Assembly: GCA_026929865.2 (NCBI GenBank)
Contig: CM049408.1
Coordinates: 2,487,501 to 2,551,500, forward strand
Source of the DNA: Hyperoplus lanceolatus
Taxonomy: Eukaryota; Chordata; Actinopteri; Uranoscopiformes; Ammodytidae
Reading direction: 5' to 3'
DNA length: 64,000 bases
A program made the translations under genes and the position numbers. Below, in pieces: positions 46,901 through 61,639 of the stretch. Numbering within the stretch: position 1 is the first letter of the stretch; every line of letters begins with the position of its first letter. A model generated the notes under the pieces. The model saw only the letters and a list, made by a program, of their open reading frames with translations. It was not told the origin of the DNA and did not search any database.

Positions 46901-48450
46901 CACTCAACAAAAATATAAACGCAACACTTTTGTTTTTGCTCCCATTTTTCATGAGATGGACTTAAAGATCTAAAATTCATTCCAGATACACAATATTACC
47001 ATTTCTCTCAAACATTGTTCACAAATCTGTCTAAATGTGTGATAGTGAGCACTTCTGCTTTGCTGAGATAATCCATCCCACCTCACAGGTGTGCCACATC
47101 AAGATGCTGATCTGACATCATGATTAGTGCACAGGTGTGCCTTAGACGGTCCACAATAAAAGGCCACTCTGAAATGTGCTTTTTTTTGCTTTATTGGGGG
47201 GTCTGGGGACTCAGAACCAGTCAGTATCTGGTGTGACCACCATTTGCCTCATGCAGTGCAACGCATCTTCTTTGCATAGAGTTCATCAGATTGTCAATTG
47301 TTGACTGTGGAATGTTGGTCCACTCCTCTTCAATGGCTGTGCGAAGTTGCTGGATATTAGTGGGAAGTGGTGCACTTCGTTGCTGGTAAGCACATCCCAA
47401 ACATGCTCAATGGGTGACATGTGGTGAGTATGCTGGCCATGCAATAACTGGGACATTTTCAGCTTCCAAGAATTGTGTACAGATCCTTGCAACATGGGGC
47501 GTCATTATCTTGTGAAACGTGAGGTGATGTTCATGGATTTATGGCACAACAATGGGCCTCAGGATCTCATCACGGTATCTCAATAAAATCATCTGTGTTC
47601 TTCGTCCTTAACAGATGCCTGCCCATACCATAACCCCACCACCACCATGGGCCACTCGATCCTAAACATTGACATCAGCAACGCCACCCACACGACGCCA
47701 CACACGTTGTCTCCATCTGCCCTGAACAATGTAAACCGAGATTCATCCGTGAAGAGAACACCTCTCCAACGTGCCAGACGCCATCGAATGTGAGCATTTG
47801 CCCACTCAAGTCTGTAAGCGAGAGCTGTAGTCAGGTCAAGACCCCGATGAGGACGACAACATCAGTTGAGCTTCCCTGAGACGGTTTCTGACAGTTTGTG
47901 CAGAAATTGTTTGGTTATGCAAACCAATTGTTTCAGCAGCTGTTTCAGCACTGTCTCAGTGGTGTCTCAGACGATCTTGGAGGTGAACCTCTGGATGTGG
48001 AGGTCTGGGCTGGTGTGGTTGCGTGGTCTGGGTTGTGAGGGGTTGGATGTACTGCCATATTCTCTGAAACGCCTTTGAGACGGTTATGGTGGAGAAATGA
48101 ACATTCAATGCACAAGCAACAGATCTGGTTGACATTCCTGCTGTCACATCCAATTGCACGCTCCCTCAATGCTTGTGGCATCTGTCATTTTGCTGTGAGA
48201 CAAAACTCACATTTCAGGGTGCCTTTTATTGTGACAGTCTAAGGCACACCTGTCACTAATCATGATGTCAGATCACATCTTGATGTACACCTGTGAGGTG
48301 GATGATTATCTCACAGCAGAGCTCACTATCACACATTTAGACAGATTTGTGAACAATGTTTGAGAGAAATGATTTGTGTATCTGAAAATTTTAGATCTTA
48401 AGTCCATCTCATGAAAATAAAACAAAGTGTTTATTTTTTGTGGATATATT
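46901..48450 (-). mobile_element. Tc1-like transposon with long TIRs
   Basis: After TA at 46899-46900 it begins CACTCAACAAAAATATAAAC. The right end near 48450 is a diverged inverse. The arms of about 240 bp share AACATTGTTCACAAATCTGT, TCACAGGTGTGCC-type and TCATGATTAGTG blocks. Length and layout are those of a near full-length Tc1-like element. Confidence 0.88.
47280..48185 (-). pseudogene. Tc1-like transposase pseudogene
   Basis: The minus strand starts near 48181 with MPQALRERAIG and reads (with frame changes) AGMSTRSVACALNVHFSTIT, the N-terminal helix-turn-helix region. A later frame contains HMSPIEHVWDVL, the DD34E glutamate block. Several frameshifts mean it cannot make an active enzyme. 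Confidence 0.82.
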
Positions 48451-48459
48451 TGTCTATTT

Positions 48460-49611
48460 CTTCTTCTGTTAGCCAACTGCTTTTGTTCCCCAAACAGGGT
48501 ATAACTGAATATTAAAGAATGTAACGTTTAATTACAATAAGATTGTATCAGCATGTATCATCAATTAGGGAAACTCTTGTCTGGTAAATAATGAATGGCT
48601 GACCTATAAATCAAACTTAAGCCCTATTTATACTTCTGCTGTGACCCGTGCGCAGAGCCCCCGCGGATGACACAGACACCGCAGCGATTTGATTGGACGT
48701 CAGAGCAGCAAGGCGGGGTTTTCACAGCACAGGAGCTCATCCACATTATCGTCAAACTCAATATCTTTCAATTTTTCATTTGTTTAGCAACAGAGTTCAC
48801 CGGTTCACATCAAAAGTGTTGTGTGAAAACTGGCGCACGGGCAAACTGTCAACGGTTCATGAGAGCATGAGATGTCTGTATATCCAGGTCCACTTTCCAC
48901 AAAATGAAGATTAAAAGCGTCAATCCTCCATTGATGATTGATTGGTTGTTTCATTAACACAATGAATTTCTAAACAAAGTCGATGGAGTCAAGAGTTTGT
49001 TCCATCTCAGTGCTTTCTAACAATGCTGAGATTAAGATTTATGATACTATTCTTCTACTGTATGATCATCCATCATGTATTAGAGAAAAATGTCCTCATC
49101 TTTATTTTCTTATTAAACCTTCCCAGTAAAGGCAAACCCCATGATGCCTGGTTATTTTGGCCTTTCTCTGTGTTACTGTAACAATCTCAGCAAAATAACT
49201 TCTTAAAAGCCTTTGTGGAGTTTTCAGTTATCACATTTATGTTCCTCTGCCAATGAGCTCAATTGTCATGTACATTTTCAAATTTCCATTTTTTCAAGGA
49301 CTTCTGGTCCATGTTGACTGAGATTGTAATTCTCAACACAAGGTCAATTTAAGTAAGGAACATCTGGAGCTTCATAGGTTTGTACCATCTTTCTCAGCTT
49401 ACCCTAACCCTAACCCTCATGGAAATCAATCAAAAGGTTTTTACAATCGGGCCGGAACACTTCTGTATTGATGCGACCATCTGCAATTGCCAGCTGGGGA
49501 CGGGGCAATCTTTTTAGATTAATTTAATTGAGTCTGAAATAAGCCGTTCTTTTCATAAATGATGTGTCTTGTACACAGTATCGTAGTGAGCCTCCCATAC
49601 AGACATTAACC
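48460..49611 (+). other. Intergenic, mostly unassigned
   Basis: A piece at 48621-48720 (GCCCTATTTATACTTCTGCT) looks like one end of a fish MITE. Three CCCTAA units are at 49401-49417. Nothing else was recognised. Confidence 0.55.
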
Positions 49612-49997
49612 CTGCGTTCCGAATCTTTCTTTTTTCTATTCTACATACTACATCTGACAATAAAAATAATCTAGTTAGGATGCAGTATGCTACCATTGAG
49701 ACATACTTTTACTTATTTATTTCATCATAATATCGTGCCTTGATCTTGCCACTTGCTTTTACATCCGTCGCATCCCTGGTTGTATTCATATGGAGGCTCC
49801 GTCGATGTGACGTCACTTCACGTGCGCGCTGGATTATGGGTCAGAATCGCCCAAAAAGGAAGCTGTTTTCAACACTAAAAATCTTGGCTGAATGTAGTAG
49901 ACTTCTAATCATCCTAAATCTGGCCACAAGAATCGGAACATCCTAAATCTTTTTTCTACCATACTAAATAGTAGAAAGTATGCGATTTGGAACGCAG
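49612..49997. repeat. TGCGTTCC MITE
   Basis: The ends CTGCGTTCCGAATC and GCGATTTGGAACGCAG are inverted. Internal ACTAAATAGTAGAAAGTATG is shared with 37533-37855 and 31731-31949. Confidence 0.7.
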
Positions 49998-51418
49998 TGA
50001 TTGTATTAAATAGTTGTTGTCAGGCAACAGCAGAAAGCAAATCATGCCTTTGCTTTAGATTGCACACTCCATCAAGTATTTAGTCCAACAAGGTTTAGCT
50101 TTTAAGAGGTCATGTTGAAGAGATGGTAAACCTCTTAAAGACATCTTCTTAAAGACAAGACAGAAGACGACACGGCTTCTCAAAGTGGTCGGAGACACAC
50201 AAGCATGAATACAGCAGTCCTACACACAGAACTGAATACTAGGCTTATTGAGCAATGATGTCATCCTACTCGGATGACATCATTGCTCAATAAGCCGGAT
50301 GATCCGAGTAATAGCTGTTAACTCAAAAGATCTTTTTCACCCGGATACTGGCCTCTTTTTTATTTTGTTATACACTAAACCTTTTGGTTAAACGTCTTAT
50401 ATAGTGGGGCTTTAAAACAGTGAATGGAAGCTAGAAAAAAGTGACATTAATTTTTTAATCATGAGCATTTGATCAGGCATTCAACCAATAGGCACATATT
50501 ACCCTACCGGTATTTTCGATAAATCTGGATAAGGTTATAGCTCACTAGTTGATGAAGTGCTGGCATCAAAATAATGGCTGCAGGTTTGTGATGCATACAG
50601 TGAATACAACACCAGTATCTGGACTATTTTTAGGGTCACTCCACTCTGGCTGGCAAAACTGTTTCAGAGCTATGACACAACTAATGTGACTGGCTGAGGG
50701 GATAGTGAGTCATCATCTTTACACAGCCCTCTGGCACATGGCTGTGGGGTTTACAAGCAGAGATAGCAGCTTTGCCTGAAGACTCCCACACACATAACAG
50801 ACTCATGGGAGAAAGAGGAGATCCCCTGCTGTCGAGAAAGCACGGTATGTCCTCCATCCCTTCATGTCTGGAACCAGTGCATAGTGTTACATGTCTTGAA
50901 CTGGAAGAAAGCCTCTATTAAATTGGTTGATAAGCATTGAGAAAATACTGACAACTATCACACACACAGCCAAATCTCCTCTTCTCTTAACTAAAGTTCA
51001 CTTCTCACGTTATCGCCCATTATTATGTCCTTTTAGCTGATCATCTTAACCTATCCACTCGCATGTCATTTTCTTTCAACTTATCTCACCACATCTCATC
51101 TACTCTTTTCTCTTATATGATCGCATTTTATTTTTCTGTCATTTTTACATTTTAAGAGACTAATGATATAAAAAATAGCCTAAAGATTGATTGATACTTC
51201 ATCGGTGCTCTGAAATTGAATATGATTTAATGTATGTGTAATCTTAGGTAATTGAATTTAATTGAGTGTGATATTACTTTACATAACCTAAATCTAAATA
51301 AATGAAAACCATAATGCGTGTATGTTGACTTCACTTATGAATGAACATGTTATTGTTTATGGTGCGGTACTTCTAATTGATCATTTGTTTATTTAACTTA
51401 CAATGTTACAAATACAAG
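49998..51418 (+). other. Intergenic, no gene seen
   Basis: The only structure noticed is the perfect hairpin at 50242-50296. Confidence 0.6.
50242..50296. repeat. Perfect 25-bp hairpin with 5-base loop
   Basis: The arm 50242-50266 (GGCTTATTGAGCAATG...) and the arm 50272-50296 (...GCTCAATAAGCC) are perfectly complementary, with loop TACTC. A second, interleaved inverted repeat joins TACTCGGAT (50267-50275) to ATCCGAGTA (50302-50310). Confidence 0.97.
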
Positions 51419-51419
51419 G

Positions 51420-51488
<69 letters not shown>

Positions 51489-51653
51489 CGCATGCATTTC
51501 TCCCTTCATTGCCAGGTCAGCTGTGGATTGTGTAATAGCTGTTGGTGGCTGCAGTCTGTATGTACAATGTGTTACATAAGACAATTTGATGTTCAGAGTG
51601 CTAATCCTCCCAGTGCTGCCTAAGTGCGCCCCATCTGGGATTTCCAGCTTGTC

Positions 51654-51721
<68 letters not shown>
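51420..51721 (+). repeat. (TG)n ... (CA)n inverted microsatellite pair
   Basis: A TG run of about 65 bases (51420-51484) and a CA run of about 66 bases (51656-51721) face each other 170 bp apart, so the strand could fold. The long cysteine/valine and threonine/histidine frames here are translations of the repeats. Confidence 0.9.
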
Positions 51722-51724
<3 letters not shown>

Positions 51725-52569
51725 CTTAACATATAAAGACGGGTCAGAATATCCCCTTTGACCATTACTGTGATCCATGATAGGGTGTCTCTGCAATGGA
51801 TGGTTAGTTTTAGTAAAACCTAGTGTAAAACATTGGCGGCTTCAAAGCAATACATTAACTGTGTTAATGCCTTATTAATTAGCGATTTCTGTCATTTTGT
51901 GTACTTAGATTTTTTTTAAGGGGGCCAAGGAGGAGGGTCACCTGACAAACCCCAATTTTGTTTTCTATTTAATGACTTCCCATTCAGTATATACTTTCTT
52001 GTTGCTTTTTTCGGATCTATTATGCATTTTCTTAAGTGCAATAAATAAAATAAAATATGTACAGCCTTACAGTAGACTCTTAGTCTTGTCATATTGCATA
52101 TTATAGCACTTTTACCTCAAGTACTTTGCGTTGCGCCATTCACACATGACACAGGTAACAGTCCTGAATGCTCAACATTGGTTGGTTATTGCTCTATGAA
52201 ATATGAAATAATTGTACTGCATACAATTTGTTTGGCTCGTGTGTTTAAAACAGCAATGGTGCTTTTGGCACATCAGTGTGAAATATATTGCTTTTGGACA
52301 GAGAGCGGTGAATTAACCCTCCAGGCAATAGCCTGTACCACCAACTGTTTCTGTATGTGCTGCACCTATGCCTTCTTAAGACAAACATTTTACTTTTACT
52401 AATGGAGCTTGGTATTACTCCATTTTAAGATGAACAATCCTCCTGACAATTGCTATATCTGAACTTGTAAAGCTCCTCCTGTGTCAGTGTGCTGGAGTGT
52501 TAGAATGACAAGCCCTAAAGTTCCAGAGTTCCAGCAGCTACAAATGGAATCTGTAAATATAAAGCCTGA

Positions 52570-52603
<34 letters not shown>

Positions 52604-52826
52604 CTCTGCTCACTAAGTGGGACCTTTGTCATGGCCACACACTGCATCACATGATATAAACAAATTCTCTGAACGTGAGTTTGCCTCAAAGGGCTCTTTT
52701 GGAATTGAGAAATCAATTGTACTTTAATGCCACAACATATTTTTTATTTGACATGCTCCATGTGATACTTCTTCCTACCTTCCCTTCAGTGATAGATAGG
52801 GATACGCACTCTATATAAAAAGTGTG
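51722..52826 (+). other. Intergenic, no gene seen
   Basis: A short TG run lies at 52573-52600. Open frames such as + 52094-52402 show no motif. Confidence 0.6.
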
Positions 52827-54281
<1,455 letters not shown>

Positions 54282-54829
54282 TGTCATGACTCACAGCTAG
54301 GCAGTCTATTCTCCTTCCCCTCTATATGTTTTCCCTTGTCTGTCTCTCCTTGTTGTGTTCTATGTGTCTACCTCCCTGTTGGCATGTGGGCGTAGTGGCA
54401 CTCCAGGGCAGGCTGTTCCAGGTGTGGATCGTTGGGCTAATCTGGGCAGGCTGTTTCCAGGTGTGGATCGTTGGGCTATTCAGGGCTCCTTATTTAAACC
54501 TGTGGACTCCAGTCATTCAGCGCCAGAGTCTACTACGTACCAGAGCGGTAACTTACCCGAGATCAGGAATAGCTTTCGTTACTGTTTTCTTCATGTTTCC
54601 AGTTGGAGTGAGTTCTAACTCTGCTCCTTGTTTTCCTTCCGTGCCAGTTGCCTCCGCTGTTCACTTTTCCTGCTCGCCTGCCTGCAGGTTTTCCGGATAT
54701 CCACTTGCCTCTGATCGCCACACCATTCAGCCGTCCAGTGTCCTGCCTGCTTGCCTGCCAAATAAACATTGTTCTAAACTGACTACCTGGTATCTGTTCT
54801 GCTTTTGGGTCCAACTTCAAGCTATCACA
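54282..54829 (+). mobile_element. 5' LTR of a Ty3/gypsy retrotransposon
   Basis: The LTR starts TGTCATGACTC and ends GCTATCACA, the TG...CA form. U3 holds a 38-bp unit repeated in tandem (54406-54443 and 54444-54481, GGCAGGCTGT..CCAGGTGTG), probably enhancer-like. A TATA-like TTATTTAAACC is at about 54489 and an AATAAA poly(A) signal at 54761. Gag begins 20 bases after the LTR end. No matching 3' LTR is present. Confidence 0.82.
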
Positions 54830-55789
54830 ACAGAAGACTCTGGCCAACATGGACCCAGCGGATACAGACAGGCTACGCCAAGCGGTGGTAGCACAAGGCA
54901 CTCTTGTGGGACAACATGAAGTGGCCCTCCGAGACGTTATCTCCTCGCTGGGGGAACTCACCACGAACATGGCGGCGTTGGGAGGACAGCTCCACGGAGT
55001 CATCACGCATCTAGCTCCTGCTCAACGCGACCCAGATCCAGCACCGTTCCTTCCGCCTGCCCGAGAGCCTCGTGTCCTCGCACCTGAGCGCTATGCCGGG
55101 AGTTTTGGGGTATGCAAATCGTTTCTCCTCCAGTGCTCTTTATTTTTTTGAACAACAACCCAGCTCGTATGCCTCGGACCGAGCCAAGATTAGTTACGTC
55201 ATAGGCTTACTCTCTGGACATGCTTTGACTTGGGCGTCTTCAGTGTGGGAGAGGAAGTCCGCCGTATGTTTTTAATTTCCTAGCTTTGTAGCTGAAATGA
55301 AGAAGGTTTTTGACCACCCGGTCCGGGGTAGGGACGCTACTAAGCGCCTACTCCAACTACGACACTGGGTTCGCAGTGTTGCAGAACATTCGATGGAGTT
55401 CAGGGCATTAGCAGTGGAGACGGGGCGTTACAGGGGGTTTTTCTCAACAGATTAGTTGATTCCGTTAAGGACGAGTTAGCAGTGCGAGATGAGTCAGCTG
55501 ATTTAGATGAACTCATAGCTCTAGCTATTAGACTGGACAATCGCCTCCGAGAGCGTCGTAGGGAAAGGACCGGTCGCTCTCTTGGACCTTTTCATTCCTC
55601 TTCAGCTGACGCTGGATATGCTTCCAGCCATTGCACCAGTGAGTCGTCTGTGTTTCCTGCTCTTCCTCCGTCGTCTACAGAGGAGCCCATGCAGTTGGGT
55701 CGGAACCGACTCGCGCCTTCCGAACGGAATAGGAGATTCGAGGGTGGATTATGCCTCAACTGTGGAGAGCCTGGACATCAACGGGCTAG

Positions 55790-57232
<1,443 letters not shown>

Positions 57233-57601
57233 CTGCTGATACGTTATGAACCGTCCAAAGACCTTAGGTCGTCTGGGACAGGTTTACTTACAGTCCCAAG
57301 AGTTAGGACTAAACAAGGAGAAGCAGCTTTTAGTTTTTATGCACCAAATATCTGGAACAAACTCCCAGAAAACTTGAGGTCTGCTGCAACCCTCAGTTCT
57401 TTTAAATCGAGTCTGAAGACTTTTCTGTTTCCATTTTAACCTGTACTTTTTATTTTATTTAAATGTTTTACTTCTTTTCATTCGCTTTTAAATCTTCTAA
57501 TGTGTTTTATGTATTTTAATCTTGCCCCTGTAAAGCACTTTGAGTGGCCTTGTGTTTGAATTGTGCTATATAAATAAACTTGCCCTGCCCTGCCCTGCCC
57601 T
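57233..57601 (+). mobile_element. L2-like LINE 3' end abutting gypsy
   Basis: The frame reads [20 protein letters not shown] and then [19 protein letters not shown] with a stop. The 3' UTR ends GTGCTATATAAATAAACTTG and a (CCCTG)n tail at 57578-57601. Two relatives are at 34921-35310 and 58049-58410. The first base fixes the truncation point of the gypsy element. Confidence 0.88.
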
Positions 57602-58048
57602 GGGCTACCCCGCCGACTTACCCTGCACCCTCCGAAGGTAGGGCCAAAACTCACATGATAGTGTGCAACTAAGATAGGCCATTCTGAATATTTTCTGCCA
57701 CTGCTGTAACTTGTTATCTTTTCTTAAGGACACTTGAGGAAGATTACAACGCCTAGGCCAATGTGAGGGTATCGCAGGAGCCGCTGTGATCCCAGCTATT
57801 GGATTATTTCCAAACCCATCTCTAGAACACCTCCATGAAGAGGCGGAAAATATTCTATGCAGATGTTCCCACTAGCCCACACATGGGTTCAAAGAAAATA
57901 TGGACTTTGACCTAGGCAACACCCATGGATTTGGGAGGGCATACATACATAAAAAAAGTAATCAAGAGAGAAGGGAAAAGGGAGGGTGCAATCTGTCTTG
58001 CACTGACTGAAATACCCACACACTAATATTCTAAAAGGTATACCATAA
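57602..58048 (+). other. Intergenic, nothing recognised
   Basis: No repeat end or coding motif was seen between the two LINE fragments. Confidence 0.55.
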
Positions 58049-58410
58049 TGAACCGTCCAGAGCCCTCAGGTCGTCTGGGACAGGTCTACTTACAGTCCCC
58101 AGAGTTAGAACAAGGAGAAGCAGCTTTCAGTTTTTATGCACCACTCTGAATAACAAACTCCCAGAAAACTTGAGTTCTGCTGCAACTCTCAGCTCCTTCT
58201 AAATCTGAAGACTTTTCTGTTTCCCTTTTAACCTGTCATTTTTATTTTATTTAAATGTTTTATTTCTATTCATATTTATTTATTCACTTTTCTATATGTG
58301 TATTCTATATTTGATGTATTTTAATCTTGATGTATTTCATGCCCCTGTAAAGCACTTTGAATGGCCTTGAGTCTGAATTGTGCTATACAAATAAACTTGC
58401 CTTGCCTTGT
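58049..58410 (+). mobile_element. L2-like LINE 3' end, third copy
   Basis: It begins ATGAACCGTCCAGAGCCCTC, follows the 57240 copy closely with small deletions, and ends in TACAAATAAACTTGCCTTGC with a short CCTTG tail. Confidence 0.85.
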
Positions 58411-59365
58411 TCTTTAAAACGAAAAAACCTAAAAGTAAAGTTGTGAAAATCAACCCTAAAATTGTCATACTCAGCATATCATTCAGTGAGCCCTCGTGCC
58501 CTATGTATGGGAACAGCATCATACTGGAAGAGACCATTCTCAATCAGAATAGAGATGTTTCATCGTAGCATGAAGTTGATCTTTCAGAAGAACTTTTTAT
58601 TGTTTTAAAGTGACTGTTTACTCTGAGGCACATGTGTCAAACTCAAGGCCTGCGGGCCAAATCCGTCCCGTTTCAATTGTTGATCTGGCCCGCGAATCAA
58701 TTCGGCAATTCCATTCAATTTATTCCCAGATTTTCACAATATGCCCTCTCTAATTGTAGAACTTTTCCATGCATTATTCAGCAATTAAGGGTCATTTTAT
58801 TGAAATGAGAAATGGTCATAACATGTATTTGCATCAAAGGGCAAATCTCTCTATGACATAAGATGTACTGATGCTTCCAGCCTTTTAAAGCTGTTTGGGC
58901 CATCTAGGGAGAGGTTGCACATAGAAAACAAATTAACTTTGATGGATGGAAAAAAAAGAAAAGTCTCCCGCAATAAGAAGCCAGGGAGCTTTTAACAAAG
59001 TGCATGAACTTCATGTTAACCTTATGTTGTACACTTGCTATTTCTTCAGTTTACTGCATTTAGCATACATTGTAAATAATGTTCTTCATATTGCGCATTT
59101 ACATTTCTATATATACACATTTTGAGAACAGTTCAACAACAAATGAACAAGAATAAACCCACATGCTCCAGTCCTCATCATGTGCTGGCAGACAGTACGA
59201 TGCCTATAGGAAGTGTACATCTGCCAGACACCAGGCAGGCTTGCATCATGGACGTGAGAGCTAGAACAGTCCGTCAGTCGGAATCAGCAGCTTTCAGAGA
59301 TTTATTTAAATATTTGTTATGTAAAACATAATCTTGCTCGAATAAACTTATTCCGCATATGTTCC
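58411..59365 (+). other. Intergenic with a hAT-like terminus
   Basis: The segment 58628-58700 (GTGTCAAACTCAAGGCCTGC, GGCCAAATC, TGGCCCGCGAAT) resembles one end of hAT elements of the Charlie type. The partner end was not found. The rest is unassigned; + 59122-59331 has no motif. Confidence 0.45.
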
Positions 59366-59368
59366 AAG

Positions 59369-59677
59369 TGTCATGGTGTGTTTTTTTTTTGTCTCAGGGT
59401 TTGTTTTTCCTCTTCCCCTATCTGTTTCTCTCCCTGGCAGTGTGGGTGCAGCAGCGGGTGTGGCTAGCTAAGCTGGGTCTCTGTATTCATCACCAAGTCA
59501 AGCCCCAATATAAACCTGGACAAGACACCACTCCTGTGCCAGATTATCCCGTTGCAATCGGTAGAGAGCAGTGCCTCATTTCGCTGTGTTTCCAGTTTGT
59601 ATTCAGTTTTCTATTGAGTGTGCTTAGCCTATGGTTTTGCAGTGATTTTTTTATTAAAGCCTTTTTAATTTTTTGGA
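59369..59677 (+). mobile_element. Possible LTR fragment
   Basis: The start (TCATGGTGTG), a TATA-like CAATATAAACCTGG at 59508-59520 and a later TTATTAAAGCC recall the LTR of fish gypsy elements. Neither TSD nor PBS was found. Confidence 0.3.
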
Positions 59678-59681
59678 TTAA

Positions 59682-60464
59682 TATGGAAGTAAACGAGTGT
59701 CATTGGATTTTGAAAATAAAAAGCCATTGAATTTTAAGCACTGAATATTTATGCATTGAAATAATGTATCTGAATGTTTTGCCTCTGAATTTTTTGCCTC
59801 ATTAAATTTTAAACAACTAATTTTCACCTTTATTTTACAATGTTTTAAAATTCAAAATCAAATATTCAACGTTAAAAAATTCAACGTGCCAAATTCAACT
59901 GCAAAATCCCATGTATGTAAACTTTGGGCAACCAAGGAAGAGCAATCGATCATAGATGCTAGATCGCTATGCTAGCCATTATATTCTTCCCTATATAGAA
60001 ACATATTTATACTCACCCAAGCACCATCGTTACTTGCGTTGCCGTTTGACATGGCTAAAACCCGATTTGCCTTCCTGCATCAGTCAGGGGTATCCAAGGC
60101 AACAAGCTAATATTCCTACTGGCTCTCTTTGTTTGAACGCGATCGAGCATCTATGATCGATTGCTCTTCCTTGGGTCCCCAAAGTTTTACTCTGAATTTC
60201 ATACATGGGATTTTGCAGTTGAATTTGGCACATTGAATTTTTTAACGTTGAATATTTGATTTTGAATTTGAGAACATTGTAAAATAAAGGTGAAAATTAG
60301 TTGTTTAAAATGTAATGAGTTAAATTCAGAGGCAAAAAATTCAGATACATTATTTCGATGCGGAAAAAAAATCAGATACATTATTTCAATGCATAAATAT
60401 TCAGTGCTAAAAATTCAATGGCTTTTTATTTTCAAAATCCGATGACACTCATTTATTTCCATAA
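59682..60464. mobile_element. TTAA-flanked fold-back element with arms of about 270 bp
   Basis: TTAA occurs at 59678-59681 and 60465-60468. The left arm (59682-59966) and right arm (60147-60464) are inverted copies for almost their whole length, sharing GAGTGTCAT, GAAAATAAAAAGCCATTGAA, AAATATTCAACGTTAAAAAA and AGAGCAATCGATCATAGATG. The right arm has a small duplication near 60345-60395. The spacer of about 180 bp shows no coding. Arms repeat TTGAATTTT motifs. Confidence 0.85.
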
Positions 60465-60677
60465 TTAACCCTCTTATTATCCTTAGGGTCAATTTGACCC
60501 CATTCAATGTTTATCATTAAAAAAATGCTGGGGGGGAGAATTCCTGCCAAAATGAGGAAGCCAATGTAGGCTTTGCAAGTTGATCACATCCAAGTATTCC
60601 CAGGTACACATGCCTTCCCTCTAAAATGATCACCTCAAGTACAATATTTTGTATGGTGATTGTGGCGCTAGAGAACA

Positions 60678-61636
60678 GGGGCCGTATTCACAAAACATTT
60701 TATCTTAGCACTAAGAGTACTCCTAAGGAGCACTAAAAGTTCTTAGAAAGGAGTTATTTCTTAAAACCTATTCACAAAGACCAACTTTTACTAAGGAATG
60801 GGAGGGACTCCTAAGCTAAGACTAGAGGGCGGGGCTGACCGTGTTGCTATGGATGATGTCATGTTCATACCTTGTATGCCTACAGTGATTGGCTGAGAGG
60901 GAATGAGAATTTGATAGAAACACTGTGGGAGATATCCATATTGTGTCGCTGTATTAAAGTTAAGAGTTTTTATATACAATTAATGACAAGTGACACTGAT
61001 TTAACATAAAACCAAGATACTGCAGGGTTTCCCACACATTCATTCACAATTAACCTACAATAGCGCCACATAGGTCTATTCATTTTAAATGTTACAATGA
61101 TTTGAATCGGAAAAAATATCCTGATTGAACAGCTGCACGCCATGCACTCTCACTGTATTTCTCTCAACAGCGGACTATGCAGCAATAGTCAGACAGCGAC
61201 AAACCAGGAAATTCACCATTTAGAAACAACAGCCGGTGAAATCGTAAAGTACATGCGGAAGGAAAAAGGCGAGACGCGCAACTATACAGCAGCGGACCTG
61301 TGGAATGGAGGAGATGGAAGCGCAACATATAGGCCTACTCTAGTACGAAATTAAACCCAAATGTGACACTTACAGCTATTAAGGTACCATTTATAAAGCT
61401 CACTAGCATTAAATCTCTCCAAAACACCATCAAATGGTTGTCTGTGATTTACTCTTAGTCACTCTTAGCTTTTCATAGATTTAGGAGCTAGTTTTAGCGC
61501 TAAAATGCTTTGTGAATTACAGTTATCTTAAAAAGTTAGGAGTCCTAAAATTAAGAGTGAAACGCCCCTTATTTTTGAGAGTTGCTCCTAAATTAGCACG
61601 TTAGGACCTAGTCTTAACCTTAAAATGTTTTGTGTG
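60678..61636. mobile_element. Harbinger-like element, second copy
   Basis: It begins GGGCCGTATTCACAAAACAT and matches the inverted right third of 2817-5690 over most of its length (e.g. GATTGGCTGAGAGGGAATGA, CGGAAAAAATATCCTGATTG-type blocks, CTCACTAGCATTAAATCTCT). The right terminus near 61636 (TTAAAATGTTTTGTGTGTCT) is diverged. The short + frame 61142-61354 belongs to the element and has no known motif. Confidence 0.75.
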
Positions 61637-61639
61637 TCT

